This document shows, piece after piece, positions 25,626 to 34,948 of a stretch of DNA of 64,000 bases. This stretch comes from Limibacter armeniacum (GTDB taxonomy: Bacteria; Bacteroidota; Bacteroidia; Cytophagales; Flammeovirgaceae), in assembly GCF_036880985.1 (NCBI RefSeq), contig NZ_JBAJNO010000004.1:232727-296726 (forward strand). Direction: 5' to 3'. The notes beneath the pieces were generated by a model, which was given only the letters and a program-made list of their open reading frames with translations, was not told the DNA's origin and made no database searches. A program made the position numbers and the translations under genes. The first letter of the stretch is position 1. Every line of letters begins with the position of its first letter.

Positions 25626-25654
25626 AAAGCCGGGATCAATATAATCCCGGCTTT
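25626..25654. terminator. Bidirectional terminator between PepSY and transketolase genes
   Basis: AAAGCCGGGAT (25626-25636) pairs perfectly with ATCCCGGCTTT (25644-25654) around a 7 nt loop. The A-run on the left and T-run on the right let it serve both convergent genes. Confidence 0.88.
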
Positions 25655-25700
25655 ATGCTTAACATAACTACTAATCAACTTAGATCAGCTTATAACACAT

Positions 25701-27740
25701 TTATTTATCTCCTAAAAATTCTCTTATCTGACTTGCTACCTTTTCAGGTGTAAAACCAAACTTATCATCCAATACTTCGGCAGGTGCCGAGTATCCAAAG
25801 TGATTTAACCCTACTACCTTTCCATTGGTCCCTACCAGCTCCAATAATGTAACAGGAAGTCCCGCTGTAAGTCCAAACCTTGGAATGGACATTGGAAGTA
25901 CTGACTCCTGATATGCAGCAGTCTGCCTGCGGAACAAGCCTTCTGATGGAACTGAGACCACTCTTGCCTTGTAGTCTTTCAAAATTGACGAAGCTGCCAC
26001 AAGCGTTGAAACTTCAGAACCTGAACCAACTAGTACCACATCTGGTGAGGACACATCCTTCACTATATAGCCTCCCATCTTTGCCTTAGCTGCCTCCTCT
26101 TTTTCAATAGGCAATGCCGGAATATTCTGTCTTGAAAGAATCAAGGCTGTTGGGGTATGGATATTATTGATTGCCATTTCCCAAGCAACAGTCGTTTCTT
26201 CTGCATCAGCAGGGCGCAATGCCAGCATACTGTTTTCTCCTTTGTGGTTTTGCAGCTTTTCCATCAGCCTGATCTGTGCCTCATGTTCCACAGGCTGGTG
26301 TGTTGGTCCATCTTCCCCTACCCTAAAGGCATCGTGTGTCCACACATATTTGACAGGTAACTCCATCAGTGCCGATAGCCTGTAAGCTGGCTTCATATAG
26401 TCAGAGAAAACAAAGAACGTACCTACTACCGGAATTACACCTCCATGAAGCGCCATACCGTTTGCCAAGCAAGCCATTGTCAATTCTGAAACACCTGCGT
26501 GCAAAAATGCTCCAGAGAAATCACCTTTCTTGAAGGCAGTGGTATGTTTCAGAAAACCATCTGTCTTATCTGAGTTACTCAAATCAGCTGAAGCAACAAT
26601 CATATTCTCCACCTTTTGCGCAAATACAGATAGCACCTTTGCTGAAGCGGCTCTTGTCGCTACTCCTTCAACTTGTTCAATTGTCTTGAAATCGACCTTG
26701 GTTGCTGTATTCAAGCTGAAAAAGTCTTCCAACTTTTCAGCAAGTTCAGGGTGCTGTACAGCCCATTCTTGCTGCTGCTCCTTTTTACTTTGCGCATAAC
26801 GAAGATTGCTATCCTTCACCTGCAGGTAAAGTGCCACCACTTCTGGGAATACAACGAAAGGGTTTTGAGGGTCTCCGCCTAACCCTTCCACTGTTTTTTC
26901 AAAGGAAGCTCCTGCCTTACTTAAAGGCTGACCATGGGTGGATGTTTTCTTTTCATAGGAAGCTCCATCTCCACTCACCGCACCTTTCCCCATAACTGTG
27001 TTGCCTATAATCAGGATTGGTTTTTCCGTTTCCTGATTGGCTTCTTTAAGTGCCTGTCTGATGGCATCCGTATCATGTCCATCAATCACCAGAACTTTCC
27101 ATCCCCAAGCTTCATATTTGGCTTTCGTATCTTCGCTGGTCACTTCCTCCACTGTAGTGGAAAGCTGAATCTCATTGGCATCATAAAACATGATCAGGTT
27201 ACTCAACCCTAAAAATCCTGCTATCCTGCCGGCACCCTGTGATACTTCTTCCTGAATTCCCCCATCAGAAATATAAGTATACACCTTATGTGACATCCAT
27301 TCTCCAAAGCGCTGACAAAGAAAACGCTCTGCAATGGCAGCTCCTACCGCCATGGCATGACCTTGTCCCAATGGTCCAGAGGTATTTTCAATACCTCTTA
27401 TTACATCGACCTCAGGATGTCCAGGTGTAGGACTACCCCACTGCCTGAAATTTTTCAGCTCCTCCATTGAAAAGTAACCGTTCAGTGAGAGTACACTGTA
27501 CAGCATTGGAGACATATGCCCTGGATCAAGGAAAAAGCGGTCACGGTTGATCCAATGCGGATCTGTTGGGTCAGACTTCAGGAATTCACTGTAAAGAATA
27601 TGAATAAAATCAGCTCCTCCCATGGCGCCACCCGGATGTCCGGACTTGGCACTTTCAACCATTGCAGCAGACAGAATTCTGATATTGTCAGCAGCTTTTA
27701 CATCTGCCTCTATCCGAGACGATAGCATTTCAGTAGACAT
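25701..27740 (-). CDS. tkt: Transketolase
   Basis: The 679-residue thiamine-diphosphate enzyme moves two-carbon units between pentose and hexose/triose phosphates. Seen motifs are SGHPGGAMGGADFIHILY near the start, the thiamine-diphosphate motif beginning YISDGGIQEEVSQGAG with the Asn in MFYDANEIQLS, and the pyrimidine domain with FVFSDYMKPAYRLSALM and THDAFRVGEDGPTHQPVEH. The C-terminal domain has VLVGSGSEVS and FGLTAGLPVTLLELVG, then FGYSAPAEVL. It lies with transaldolase, xylA and xylB, so it completes xylulose-5-phosphate metabolism. It has a 110 bp gap to the upstream gene and may be transcribed with it. Confidence 0.97.
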   Translation of the reverse strand: MSTEMLSSRIEADVKAADNIRILSAAMVESAKSGHPGGAMGGADFIHILYSEFLKSDPTDPHWINRDRFFLDPGHMSPMLYSVLSLNGYFSMEELKNFRQWGSPTPGHPEVDVIRGIENTSGPLGQGHAMAVGAAIAERFLCQRFGEWMSHKVYTYISDGGIQEEVSQGAGRIAGFLGLSNLIMFYDANEIQLSTTVEEVTSEDTKAKYEAWGWKVLVIDGHDTDAIRQALKEANQETEKPILIIGNTVMGKGAVSGDGASYEKKTSTHGQPLSKAGASFEKTVEGLGGDPQNPFVVFPEVVALYLQVKDSNLRYAQSKKEQQQEWAVQHPELAEKLEDFFSLNTATKVDFKTIEQVEGVATRAASAKVLSVFAQKVENMIVASADLSNSDKTDGFLKHTTAFKKGDFSGAFLHAGVSELTMACLANGMALHGGVIPVVGTFFVFSDYMKPAYRLSALMELPVKYVWTHDAFRVGEDGPTHQPVEHEAQIRLMEKLQNHKGENSMLALRPADAEETTVAWEMAINNIHTPTALILSRQNIPALPIEKEEAAKAKMGGYIVKDVSSPDVVLVGSGSEVSTLVAASSILKDYKARVVSVPSEGLFRRQTAAYQESVLPMSIPRFGLTAGLPVTLLELVGTNGKVVGLNHFGYSAPAEVLDDKFGFTPEKVASQIREFLGDK

Positions 27741-27850
27741 AATTCTTGTTGGGTTATTGATCCAAAATTAAAAGTACACGGCAAGACATGCAGCAAATGA
27801 AGATGTACAGGTGTTGAGTTTGTTTGAAGTCAGCTTCGCCTTAATGGTAC

Positions 27851-28522
27851 TTATGCTCCTACAGGCGCATTGTTAGCAGATGCATGGTCTGCCAAAAACT
27901 TAGCCAGTCCTGAATCAGTCAGCGGGTGATTGCTCAGCCCTACAATTACGCTCAATGGGCAAGTTGCTACATCGGCTCCCAGTTTCGCACACTCTACCAA
28001 GTGCATCGTGTGACGGATAGATGCACACAGGATTTCTGTTCCGAAATCGTAGTTGTCAAAGACCTGTTTGATTTCCTGAATCAGCCCCACACCTGATGCA
28101 GAAATATCATCCAGTCTTCCCAAGAATGGAGAAATGTAAGTCGCCCCAGCTTTAGCTGCCAGCAAAGCCTGTCCTACAGAGAAGATCAACGTACAGTTGG
28201 TACGGATTCCTTTTGAAGAAAAGTACTTAACGGCTTTAATCCCTTCCTTTGTCATTGGGATTTTCACCACAATCTTAGGATCAATGGCAGCCAGCTCTTC
28301 TCCCTCACGGACCATGCCTTCAAAGTCTGTGGCAATTACTTCTGCACTTACCTTGTCATCCACAATGTCACAGATTGCCTTGTAGTGAGCCATTACATTT
28401 TCCTCACCTGCGATTCCCTCTTTCGCCATCAGCGAAGGGTTGGTAGTCACTCCATCGAGTACACCCAAATCATAAGCAGCCTGAATCTCACTCAGGTTTG
28501 CCGTATCAATAAAAAATTTCAT
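27851..28522 (-). CDS. Transaldolase, short (TalC/fructose-6-phosphate-aldolase-like) type
   Basis: 223 residues, the size of the short transaldolase subfamily. The start [20 protein letters not shown] and [14 protein letters not shown] are diagnostic. The Schiff-base Lys is in [12 protein letters not shown], and [31 protein letters not shown] is the core. The family includes true transaldolases and fructose-6-phosphate aldolases. Position between tkt and xylA favours transaldolase activity. A strong hairpin at 28557-28586 separates it from xylA, so it may have its own promoter in the 82 bp gap. Confidence 0.94.
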   Translation of the reverse strand: MKFFIDTANLSEIQAAYDLGVLDGVTTNPSLMAKEGIAGEENVMAHYKAICDIVDDKVSAEVIATDFEGMVREGEELAAIDPKIVVKIPMTKEGIKAVKYFSSKGIRTNCTLIFSVGQALLAAKAGATYISPFLGRLDDISASGVGLIQEIKQVFDNYDFGTEILCASIRHTMHLVECAKLGADVATCPLSVIVGLSNHPLTDSGLAKFLADHASANNAPVGA

Positions 28523-28556
28523 TTGCTTAGCAATATAAAAGAAGTGAAAATTAGTA

Positions 28557-28586
28557 AAACTGTCAGGCTTTGATACCTGACAGTTT
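28557..28586 (-). terminator. Terminator after xylA
   Basis: AAACTGTCAGG (28557-28567) and CCTGACAGTTT (28576-28586) form a perfect 11 bp stem with an 8 nt loop, followed on the minus strand by TTACTAATTTTC. It can end or attenuate xylBA transcription before the transaldolase gene. Confidence 0.75.
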
Positions 28587-28604
28587 CACCATTGAAATGT
28601 ATTC

Positions 28605-29936
28605 TTATTTCAGGTACATGTTCAACAGGTTCTCATAGTATTCCTGTCTGCCGCTTGTTCTAGCAGGCTCACCGTTTTTCACTGCATGCTCATACAGTTG
28701 ATCCAGTGTCAAGATACCTTCTTCAAAGTCTCTACCTAATCCGCTATCGAAAGTAGCATAACGCTCTTTTCTCAGGCTGCTGTACTCAGAGTTCTCCAGA
28801 ATGTTATTAGCACAAAGCAGTGCTCTAGCAAATACATCCATACCACCAATGTGTGCATAGAACATATCAGCCAAGTCAGTTGAGTTTCTTCTGATTTTCG
28901 CATCAAAGTTTACACCTCCACCTTGGAAGCCACCACCTGGCAAGATTACCAGCATTGATTCGATCAGTTCATACAGGTTTACAGGGAATTGGTCTGTATC
29001 CCATCCGTTTTGGTAGTCACCTCTGTTAGCATCAATGCTACCCAGTTTACCTGCATCAACAGCAGCTTGCAGCTCGTGCTGGAATGTGTGACCTGCCAAT
29101 GTAGCGTGGTTTACTTCAATGTTTACATAGAAGTCATCCCACAGGTCATACTGTCTCAGGAAGCCCAATACTGTTTCTGTATCAAAGTCATACTGGTGTT
29201 TAGTTGGCTCTGCTGGTTTAGGCTCGATAAAGAAGTTACCTTTGAAACCTTGCTTACGAGCATAATCTTTCGCCATATGCAGTATACGAGCCAAGTGCTC
29301 CTTCTCACGCTTCATATCTGTGTTCAGCAAGCTCATGTAACCTTCACGACCACCCCAGAATACGTAGTTTTCACCACCCAATTCAATTGTAGCATCCAAT
29401 GCATTCTTCAACTGTGCACCTGCGTAAGCCACTACATTGAAATCAGGGTTGGTTGCCGCTCCGTTCATGAAACGTGGATTGGTAAACAGGTTTGCAGTAC
29501 CCCACAGTACTTTCATGCCTGATGCTGCCTGCTTTTCTTTTGCATAGTCAACAATCGCACGTAGTCTCTTCTCTGACTCAAGTACTGAAGCGCCTTCATC
29601 AACCATGTCAACATCGTGGAAACAGTAATATGGAAGACCTAGTTTTGTGAAGAATTCGAATGCGAAATCCATTTTAGCTTTCGCTCTTTCCACTGGGTCT
29701 TTGATATCAGCATAAGGGTATAGTCTAGTACCGGCTCCAAACGGATCCCCTCCATCGTCACACATGTTGTGCCAGTAAGCTCCTGCAAAACGGAAGTGCT
29801 CTTTCATTGTCTTTCCAGCTACAACTCTGTTCTCATCGTAGTATTTGAAAGCAAGCGGATTTTTTGACTCAGGTCCTTCGTATTGGATCTTACCGATATT
29901 CTTGAAATACTCTTCGTTACCTAATGTTACATTCAT
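28605..29936 (-). CDS. xylA: Xylose isomerase
   Basis: Converts D-xylose to D-xylulose in the cytoplasm with two divalent metal ions. 443 residues, class II length. Seen are [20 protein letters not shown], the catalytic His in [13 protein letters not shown], the Trp-Gly-Gly motif [20 protein letters not shown] with metal-binding Glu, [19 protein letters not shown], the metal-binding [15 protein letters not shown], and [19 protein letters not shown]. It follows xylB by 52 bp on the same strand. Expression is probably set by the LacI-type regulator through the operator at 31592-31611. Confidence 0.98.
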   Translation of the reverse strand: MNVTLGNEEYFKNIGKIQYEGPESKNPLAFKYYDENRVVAGKTMKEHFRFAGAYWHNMCDDGGDPFGAGTRLYPYADIKDPVERAKAKMDFAFEFFTKLGLPYYCFHDVDMVDEGASVLESEKRLRAIVDYAKEKQAASGMKVLWGTANLFTNPRFMNGAATNPDFNVVAYAGAQLKNALDATIELGGENYVFWGGREGYMSLLNTDMKREKEHLARILHMAKDYARKQGFKGNFFIEPKPAEPTKHQYDFDTETVLGFLRQYDLWDDFYVNIEVNHATLAGHTFQHELQAAVDAGKLGSIDANRGDYQNGWDTDQFPVNLYELIESMLVILPGGGFQGGGVNFDAKIRRNSTDLADMFYAHIGGMDVFARALLCANNILENSEYSSLRKERYATFDSGLGRDFEEGILTLDQLYEHAVKNGEPARTSGRQEYYENLLNMYLK

Positions 29937-29988
29937 TTTCTTAGTGGTTATGAATTATCAATTTCTTTATTCAGTATACTATGTTATA

Positions 29989-31476
29989 TCAGGCATTTTT
30001 CAGCAATGTCTCCAGCTGGTTCTTCCAGCTTCCATATGCTTCCTGATATACTGCTTGATTAGTCAAGTCCGGTTCTACCAATCCTGTACACGCTACAGAC
30101 TCAGCAATTGAATCGATAGAAGTATGGTGCCCAAAACCAAATGCGGCTCCCATTGCTGCACCACGGCTACCATCTGTATCATATAGCTCGATTGGTACTC
30201 CTGTCACGCTGGACAAAGTGCTTGTAAACACCTCACTCTGGAACATATTGGTTTTGCCAGCCTTAATCACTGAAGGTTTCACTCCCATCTCTTCCATGAT
30301 AGATATTCCATACTGGAAAGAGAATACAATACCTTCTTGAGCAGCTCTGTAAAGGTGTGCAGGTGTATGCTTATTGAAATCCAACTGGTGAATACTGGCA
30401 CCCAATGTACGATTGGAAAGCATTCGCTCAGCTCCGTTTCCGAATGGGAAAATCTGCAAGCCCTCAGCGCCTACCGGAATCTTAGCCGCAGCATCATTCA
30501 TTTCATTATAGGAAAGATGTCCGCCTGCTGTGTTCTTCATCCAGCTATTCTGGATTCCTGTTCCATTGATACAAAGGAGAATCCCTAAACGTCTGTCCTG
30601 AGTTGTGTGGTTAACATGAGCAAAAGTATTCACTCTGGATTCCTGATCGTATTTCAGCTCATCACTGATGCCATACACAACACCAGAAGTACCTGCTGTA
30701 GCTGCAATTTCACCTGGCTTCATTACATTCAGTGAAAGGGCGTTGTTTGGTTGGTCACCTGAACGGTAGCAAACTTTAGTTCCTACTGCCAAGCCCAATT
30801 CCTCTGCCACTTCAGGCTTTACTTTTCCCTGATCTCCGAATACAGGACATATATCAGCCAAAAGCTGTTTATCCAACTGATAGTAATCCAAAAGGAAATC
30901 AGCTGTATCTTCTTTTTCAAAATCCCAGAAAGTACCTTCAGATAGACCTGTTATAGTTGTATTGACTTCACCTGTTAGTTTCATGGCGATATAGTCACCC
31001 GGCAACATGATCTTGTAGATCTGCTCATATACCTCAGGCTCGTTCTCTTTTACCCACTTCAACTTTGAAGCGGTAAAGTTGCCTGGAGAATTCAACAGGT
31101 GTGTCAAACACTGATCTGCTCCCAATTCATTGAAAGCCTTATTGCCAATCTCTACAGCTCTGCTATCACACCAGATAACGGAAGGGCGTAACGGTTTCAG
31201 GTTTCTGTCCACCACAACCAGTCCGTGCATTTGGTAAGCGATACCGATGCCCAATACCTTTTGGGTGTTAAAGCCTTTAGCTCTCAGTTTCTTGGTTGCT
31301 TCCTTCAAGGAATCCCACCACATCTCAGGTTCCTGTTCTGCCCATCCTGCCTGAGGGCTAAGGATTGCCTGCTCCTTTTCAGGAAAAGATGCTGAGGCTA
31401 CCAGCTTGCCTGAATCAGCTTCTATTAAGCTTGCCTTTACGGATGAAGTGCCAATATCGTATCCTAGAAAATACAT
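29989..31476 (-). CDS. xylB: Xylulokinase
   Basis: The 495-residue FGGY-family kinase phosphorylates D-xylulose to xylulose-5-phosphate. The N-terminal phosphate loop is YFLGYDIGTSSVKASLIEAD. Substrate-binding features are YQMHGLVVVDRNLKPLRPSVIWCDSR, and the second nucleotide loop is AATAGTSGVVYGI. The C-terminal adenosine region has IKAGKTNMFQSEVF and DGSRGAAMGAA. It is the first gene of the xylBA unit and faces the regulator gene across a 225 bp gap that contains a perfect LacI-type operator. Confidence 0.97.
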   Translation of the reverse strand: MYFLGYDIGTSSVKASLIEADSGKLVASASFPEKEQAILSPQAGWAEQEPEMWWDSLKEATKKLRAKGFNTQKVLGIGIAYQMHGLVVVDRNLKPLRPSVIWCDSRAVEIGNKAFNELGADQCLTHLLNSPGNFTASKLKWVKENEPEVYEQIYKIMLPGDYIAMKLTGEVNTTITGLSEGTFWDFEKEDTADFLLDYYQLDKQLLADICPVFGDQGKVKPEVAEELGLAVGTKVCYRSGDQPNNALSLNVMKPGEIAATAGTSGVVYGISDELKYDQESRVNTFAHVNHTTQDRRLGILLCINGTGIQNSWMKNTAGGHLSYNEMNDAAAKIPVGAEGLQIFPFGNGAERMLSNRTLGASIHQLDFNKHTPAHLYRAAQEGIVFSFQYGISIMEEMGVKPSVIKAGKTNMFQSEVFTSTLSSVTGVPIELYDTDGSRGAAMGAAFGFGHHTSIDSIAESVACTGLVEPDLTNQAVYQEAYGSWKNQLETLLKNA

Positions 31477-31591
31477 ATATGCTATAAGAAAATTGAAGTT
31501 TTATTTCCTTGTACTCTCTGTACTTGTATATATTACAATTCTAATATGCAGGCACCGTAAAACCAATGGATTATAAAAACGTCAAAGGAAA

Positions 31592-31611
31592 AAACGGTTT
31601 CGCAACCGTTT
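31592..31611. promoter_or_regulatory. LacI-type operator between xylB and its regulator
   Basis: AAACGGTT-TCGC-AACCGTTT has perfect 8 bp arms around a TCGC centre. The central CpG and symmetric arms are what LacI-family proteins bind. It lies 91 bp before the regulator start and 116 bp before xylB, so it can serve both. I found no second copy before tkt, the transaldolase gene or the xylan units. Confidence 0.75.
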
Positions 31612-31701
31612 CCAATTTTCATATTGATTGAATACTCGGTATTTTTATGGCAAATTCTGTTCTTCTGCCAGCCTATTGATCTAGACAGACAAACAACTAT
31701 C

Positions 31702-32721
31702 ATGAAAAAGAACTATACCATCACAGATCTTGCGATTCGCCTAGGGATATCGAAATCCACCGTTTCAAGAGCCTTGAAAGACCATCCTGATGTGAATATG
31801 GCGACAAGGGCGAAAGTAAAGGCGCTTGCAGAAGAGTTGAACTATCAACCCAACCTACTTGCCTCAGGCTTGGCCAGTAAAAAGAGTTATATCATAGGGG
31901 TAATTGTACCAGAAATCTCTCAGCAACACTTCTTCGCCAAAGTATTGGAAGGTATTCAACACGAGGCAAAAGAACAGGGCTACAGTGTCATGATCTGCCA
32001 GTCTGACGAATGTTTTGAAGAAGAGGTCAATCAAGCTCAGATTTTAAGGAATAACCGTGCTGCAGGGGTACTGATCTCTCTTTCAAGAGAGACTCAATCA
32101 TTCAAACACATAGAAAACCTTAAGAACAGTGGTGTTCCTGTGGTTCTTTTTGACAGAACGGTATCTGAGCTTCCTGTATCTCAAGTAGTCGTAGATGACT
32201 ATAAGGGAGCATTTGAACTGACGCATTACCTGCTTGAAAAAGGATACCGTGATATTGCTTACTTGAGTGGTCCTATGAGTTTGGAGATTAGCCGACACCG
32301 ATATGAGGGTTATTTACAAGCTTTACGGGATTATGATATCAATACAGCTGACAGCCGGGTTTATGAATGTCTGAAGCTATCTTCGGATGTAAAAGAGGCT
32401 GTCCGTAAGATGTTGCTTGAACCGAAGCATCCTGAAGCCATTATGTGTGTACATGATTATATGGCTGTGGAGGTAGTTCGTTATCTTAAAGAAAGGAATA
32501 TTCAGGTACCGCAAGACATTGCTGTTACAGGTTTTGCTGGTGATCCTGTTACTGATATTATCACCCCAACCATCACCACCATGAAGCAACCTGCTTACGA
32601 GATGGGACGTGCAGCTACTGCTCAACTGATCAAAGAAATCAATGCAGAAGATTGGGATGAAGTACCAGCCATCAAAAAAGTGTTTGATACAGTGTTACAG
32701 ATCAAAGCATCAACACGATAA
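31702..32721 (+). CDS. LacI-family transcriptional regulator, probable xylose repressor
   Basis: From the Met at 31702 the product begins MKKNYTITDLAIRLGISKST, the canonical LacI HTH with the hinge helix YQPNLLASGLASKKSY. An earlier ATG at 31624 would add 26 residues that do not fit the family and is rejected. The periplasmic-binding-like core includes IIGVIVPEISQQHFFAKVLE, RAAGVLISLSRET, VVLFDRT, YLSGP and IAVTGFAGDPVTDIITPTITT, ending in TVLQIK, the usual family end. Divergence from xylBA and the palindrome between them suggest it senses xylose or a derivative. An IS element begins just after its stop codon. Confidence 0.93.
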   Translation: MKKNYTITDLAIRLGISKSTVSRALKDHPDVNMATRAKVKALAEELNYQPNLLASGLASKKSYIIGVIVPEISQQHFFAKVLEGIQHEAKEQGYSVMICQSDECFEEEVNQAQILRNNRAAGVLISLSRETQSFKHIENLKNSGVPVVLFDRTVSELPVSQVVVDDYKGAFELTHYLLEKGYRDIAYLSGPMSLEISRHRYEGYLQALRDYDINTADSRVYECLKLSSDVKEAVRKMLLEPKHPEAIMCVHDYMAVEVVRYLKERNIQVPQDIAVTGFAGDPVTDIITPTITTMKQPAYEMGRAATAQLIKEINAEDWDEVPAIKKVFDTVLQIKASTR

Positions 32722-32734
32722 AGTAAACATGAGT

Positions 32735-34075
32735 TTACCCGAATTCTTGTTTCATCAAGAAAATCAGGGCATCTCTAAGTCTATAAAGCGGTATGGAAGC
32801 AATTCTGTACCGCTTTCCTTTTTTGTCAGAAGTATGTTTTAGAATAAGTACTACTAGGACACCCTTCCTCAAATGCATCAGCCAAAGCAAAAACAGGTAA
32901 ACAAGCATGACGATCTTGATAAACTTCATTCGCTTTTCCCATGTCATGACTCTGATAGACTCAATACCCAGCTCAGCTTTGTTGTAACGGAAAGTGCTTT
33001 CGACAAGCCATCTTCTTGAATAGGCAAAAACCAGTTTCCAGGCATGTCGACTGTTTTCCACCCTCTCGGAAGTGAGTAGATACCAAGGGCTTCTTCCCAT
33101 CTTTCCTGACCGGCAGATGATCAGGGTGAGTGGCACATCCGGGTATGCAGGGTGCGTCACCCTCATCCAGAGGACACCGGCTTTTCGGTAGACCTGCTGT
33201 TTCATGTCCCATACCATCCGTGTAGAGGTGGCTTTTTTTCCAATGGACAGGTAACAGGTCTTCTTTTTCACCCCGGCGGAATTGAGCAGGATGTAGTGTC
33301 CGTTCCACCGGATGAGGAACCGGCATTGCAGTCCGATCAGGAAGCTGAGCCAACGGGTTGCGGCAAAGCCTCTGTCAAATACATGTAGCGCGGTATCTCC
33401 AAGCAACTCCTGACATCGCTTCAGGAGCCTGACATGCCGGTCATACCAGCCTTCCGCCTGCGGACCACGATGGCTCCAACAGTCACTGCGAAACAGGATG
33501 GGAGCCGTATCCATACCCGACAGCAATACCGTTAGCCAATGCAGGCCTGCTACAAAAGCAGGCTTGGTGGTAGGAGGATCGTAATACCCTTTCCGGATGC
33601 GGATCAGACGCTTGAACTTGCTGCTGCGTACAGGGCAGAGCCCTTCCCCCTTTTCCGTCTCATGCTTTTCTATTTCCCCATCGTCCCACAGGGCCAGCAA
33701 CCACTTGCCGCTAGCCACTACCTCTGTGGCAAATGCTACAGCCTGCTGCTCAAAGAAATTATCCAGCAAGGTTGACATCCACTTCTGTGAGTCCAGTAGC
33801 CGATGGATACGTTTCATACCTGCCCAGCCTTGGTGCTCTCCCAAAAAGTGGGCGCCTAACCTGGTCACCAGCAAGGAGTGCCGACTGTTTTCCAGGCTCA
33901 GGATCGAGACAAATAAATGGTAGAAAGTTCGGACCAGACGTTTGTCCAATACTTGGTTCAAGGTCTCAAGTAAAGGCTCCAGAAATACGTACAACCGACT
34001 TAAGGTGATTTTTGCCAGACGGGCGCACTCTTTGGGAGCTGGCTTTGTTTCTTTATGTAGAATATAATTCTTCAT
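32735..34075 (-). CDS. IS4-family DDE transposase
   Basis: The 446-residue transposase looks intact. The DDE catalytic triad is visible: first Asp in WLLALWDDGEIE, second in LHVFDRGFAATRW, and the Glu in the IS4 signature YSRRWLVESTFRYNK, which fits Y-2-R-3-E-6-K. A Lys/Arg-rich beta region (LIRIRKGYYDPPTTK) lies between. The last codons overlap the left terminal repeat. The ATG follows a hairpin and a run of Ts directly, which should keep expression low. Base composition is richer in G+C than that of the flanking intergenic DNA. Confidence 0.94.
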   Translation of the reverse strand: MKNYILHKETKPAPKECARLAKITLSRLYVFLEPLLETLNQVLDKRLVRTFYHLFVSILSLENSRHSLLVTRLGAHFLGEHQGWAGMKRIHRLLDSQKWMSTLLDNFFEQQAVAFATEVVASGKWLLALWDDGEIEKHETEKGEGLCPVRSSKFKRLIRIRKGYYDPPTTKPAFVAGLHWLTVLLSGMDTAPILFRSDCWSHRGPQAEGWYDRHVRLLKRCQELLGDTALHVFDRGFAATRWLSFLIGLQCRFLIRWNGHYILLNSAGVKKKTCYLSIGKKATSTRMVWDMKQQVYRKAGVLWMRVTHPAYPDVPLTLIICRSGKMGRSPWYLLTSERVENSRHAWKLVFAYSRRWLVESTFRYNKAELGIESIRVMTWEKRMKFIKIVMLVYLFLLWLMHLRKGVLVVLILKHTSDKKGKRYRIASIPLYRLRDALIFLMKQEFG

Positions 34076-34077
34076 AA

Positions 34078-34125
34078 AAAAGAACCTTCAGAAGAGAAAT
34101 AACATTCCCTTTTGAAGGTTCTTTT
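34078..34125 (-). terminator. Terminator-like hairpin directly before the transposase start
   Basis: AAAAGAACCTTCA (34078-34090) and TGAAGGTTCTTTT (34113-34125) pair over 13 bp. On the minus strand the stem runs into TTTTTTATG, so the U-tract abuts the start codon. This would block read-through from outside promoters into the transposase gene. Confidence 0.7.
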
Positions 34126-34232
34126 ATATTACACCGAAAATTCGGGTAAACTCATGTTAGGAGTGAAAGCCAATGGCTTAAGTTCAACTTTGGGAAGCAA
34201 GTCCTAGCGCTAATGGAGTAGTACCTAAAAGA

Positions 34233-34267
34233 ACAAGCCACCAAGGTTTTTACACTTGATGGCTTGT
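34233..34267. terminator. Hairpin, possibly the displaced terminator of the LacI-type gene
   Basis: ACAAGCCACCAAG (34233-34245) and CTTGATGGCTTGT (34255-34267) pair with one mismatch around a 9 nt loop. It lies 75 bp right of the IS element. The remaining part of 34159-34390 shows no gene. Confidence 0.55.
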
Positions 34268-34390
34268 TTATACTTCTCTGCTATTCCCTATGTTTGTTGT
34301 GGTTCGATTCGGATCTGAAGATCCTTGAAAACGATTTCAAACTCAAAAAAGTTAAGTTCGATTAAATAGATGCTTAACTATTGGGAGTAG

Positions 34391-34936
34391 TCACCCCTTA
34401 GGAACTTTCCGTTTAAACCATTTTCCCTTATGTTCCCCTTCCTCTTCTAGAATATAAGCATGAGTATATAAATCATTTTTTAATATACACTTAAGTCCTT
34501 GATAAGGATCATCATGAACTTTTACACATCCTAGAATTCCAGTATTAAATATATACACTGCAAGGTTTTCGTCAACAGCAGCCGTAAAATCATCTCGAAC
34601 CATACCGATAGGATATAGTTTCTTTCCTATCAAGTCAGAATAATATTTTATTCCTCCTTCTTCTCCCTCTGCATCAATTACAAGTTCTTCACCATACATT
34701 AAATCAAAGTGGATGTAATTATCATATTCTATTTTATCTACTTGACCATCACTAATATATTCAATTTCACCCTTGTTATGTATTTCTAAACCTAAAAACT
34801 CTGACATAAACAAAAGATAGTTCTCAGGATATTCCCCAAATTCATTTTTTAATAAATTTGACAAATCTATTTTACGACCTTCTTTCCATCCAGCTTCTTC
34901 AAAATAAGGAATTATTTCTTCAGGTAGTCTTATCAT
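34391..34936 (-). CDS. SUKH-3-like immunity protein
   Basis: This acidic 181-residue protein has no signal or membrane segment. The pattern PYFEEAGWKEGRKIDLSNLL, FMSEFLGLEI, IGKKLYPIGMVRDDFTAAVDENLAVYIF and a final short helical region match the SUKH-3 branch of the SMI1/KNR4 superfamily, in which members neutralise polymorphic toxins, often nucleic-acid deaminases. The gene starts 12 bp after a remnant of a possible deaminase-type toxin on the same strand, the usual toxin-then-immunity order. Family assignment rests on pattern, not on a profile search. Confidence 0.75.
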   Translation of the reverse strand: MIRLPEEIIPYFEEAGWKEGRKIDLSNLLKNEFGEYPENYLLFMSEFLGLEIHNKGEIEYISDGQVDKIEYDNYIHFDLMYGEELVIDAEGEEGGIKYYSDLIGKKLYPIGMVRDDFTAAVDENLAVYIFNTGILGCVKVHDDPYQGLKCILKNDLYTHAYILEEEGEHKGKWFKRKVPKG

Positions 34937-34948
34937 TCTATTTCTTTC

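Larger units (their letters stand above)
32726..34158 (-). mobile_element. IS4-type insertion sequence
   Basis: About 1.43 kb bounded by perfect 20 bp terminal inverted repeats AACATGAGTTTACCCGAATT (32726-32745, and reversed at 34139-34158). It encodes one transposase on the minus strand. The sequences just outside, AAAGTA on the left and AGGAGT on the right, show no target duplication of obvious length. The left end lies 4 bp after the regulator's stop codon. A hairpin resembling a terminator at 34233-34267 now lies beyond the element and may have been that gene's original terminator. Confidence 0.9.

Noticed and set aside
29845..30111. Plus-strand open frame across the xylA/xylB junction
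   Set aside because: Antisense shadow of two well-supported genes; no protein pattern.
31624..31701. Longer N-terminus for the LacI-type regulator
   Set aside because: Would place 26 non-family residues before the canonical MKKNYTITDLA start and begins just 12 bp after the operator.
33152..34008. Several plus-strand open frames inside the IS element
   Set aside because: Mirror frames of the transposase gene; IS4-type elements carry one transposase and these frames show no family pattern.
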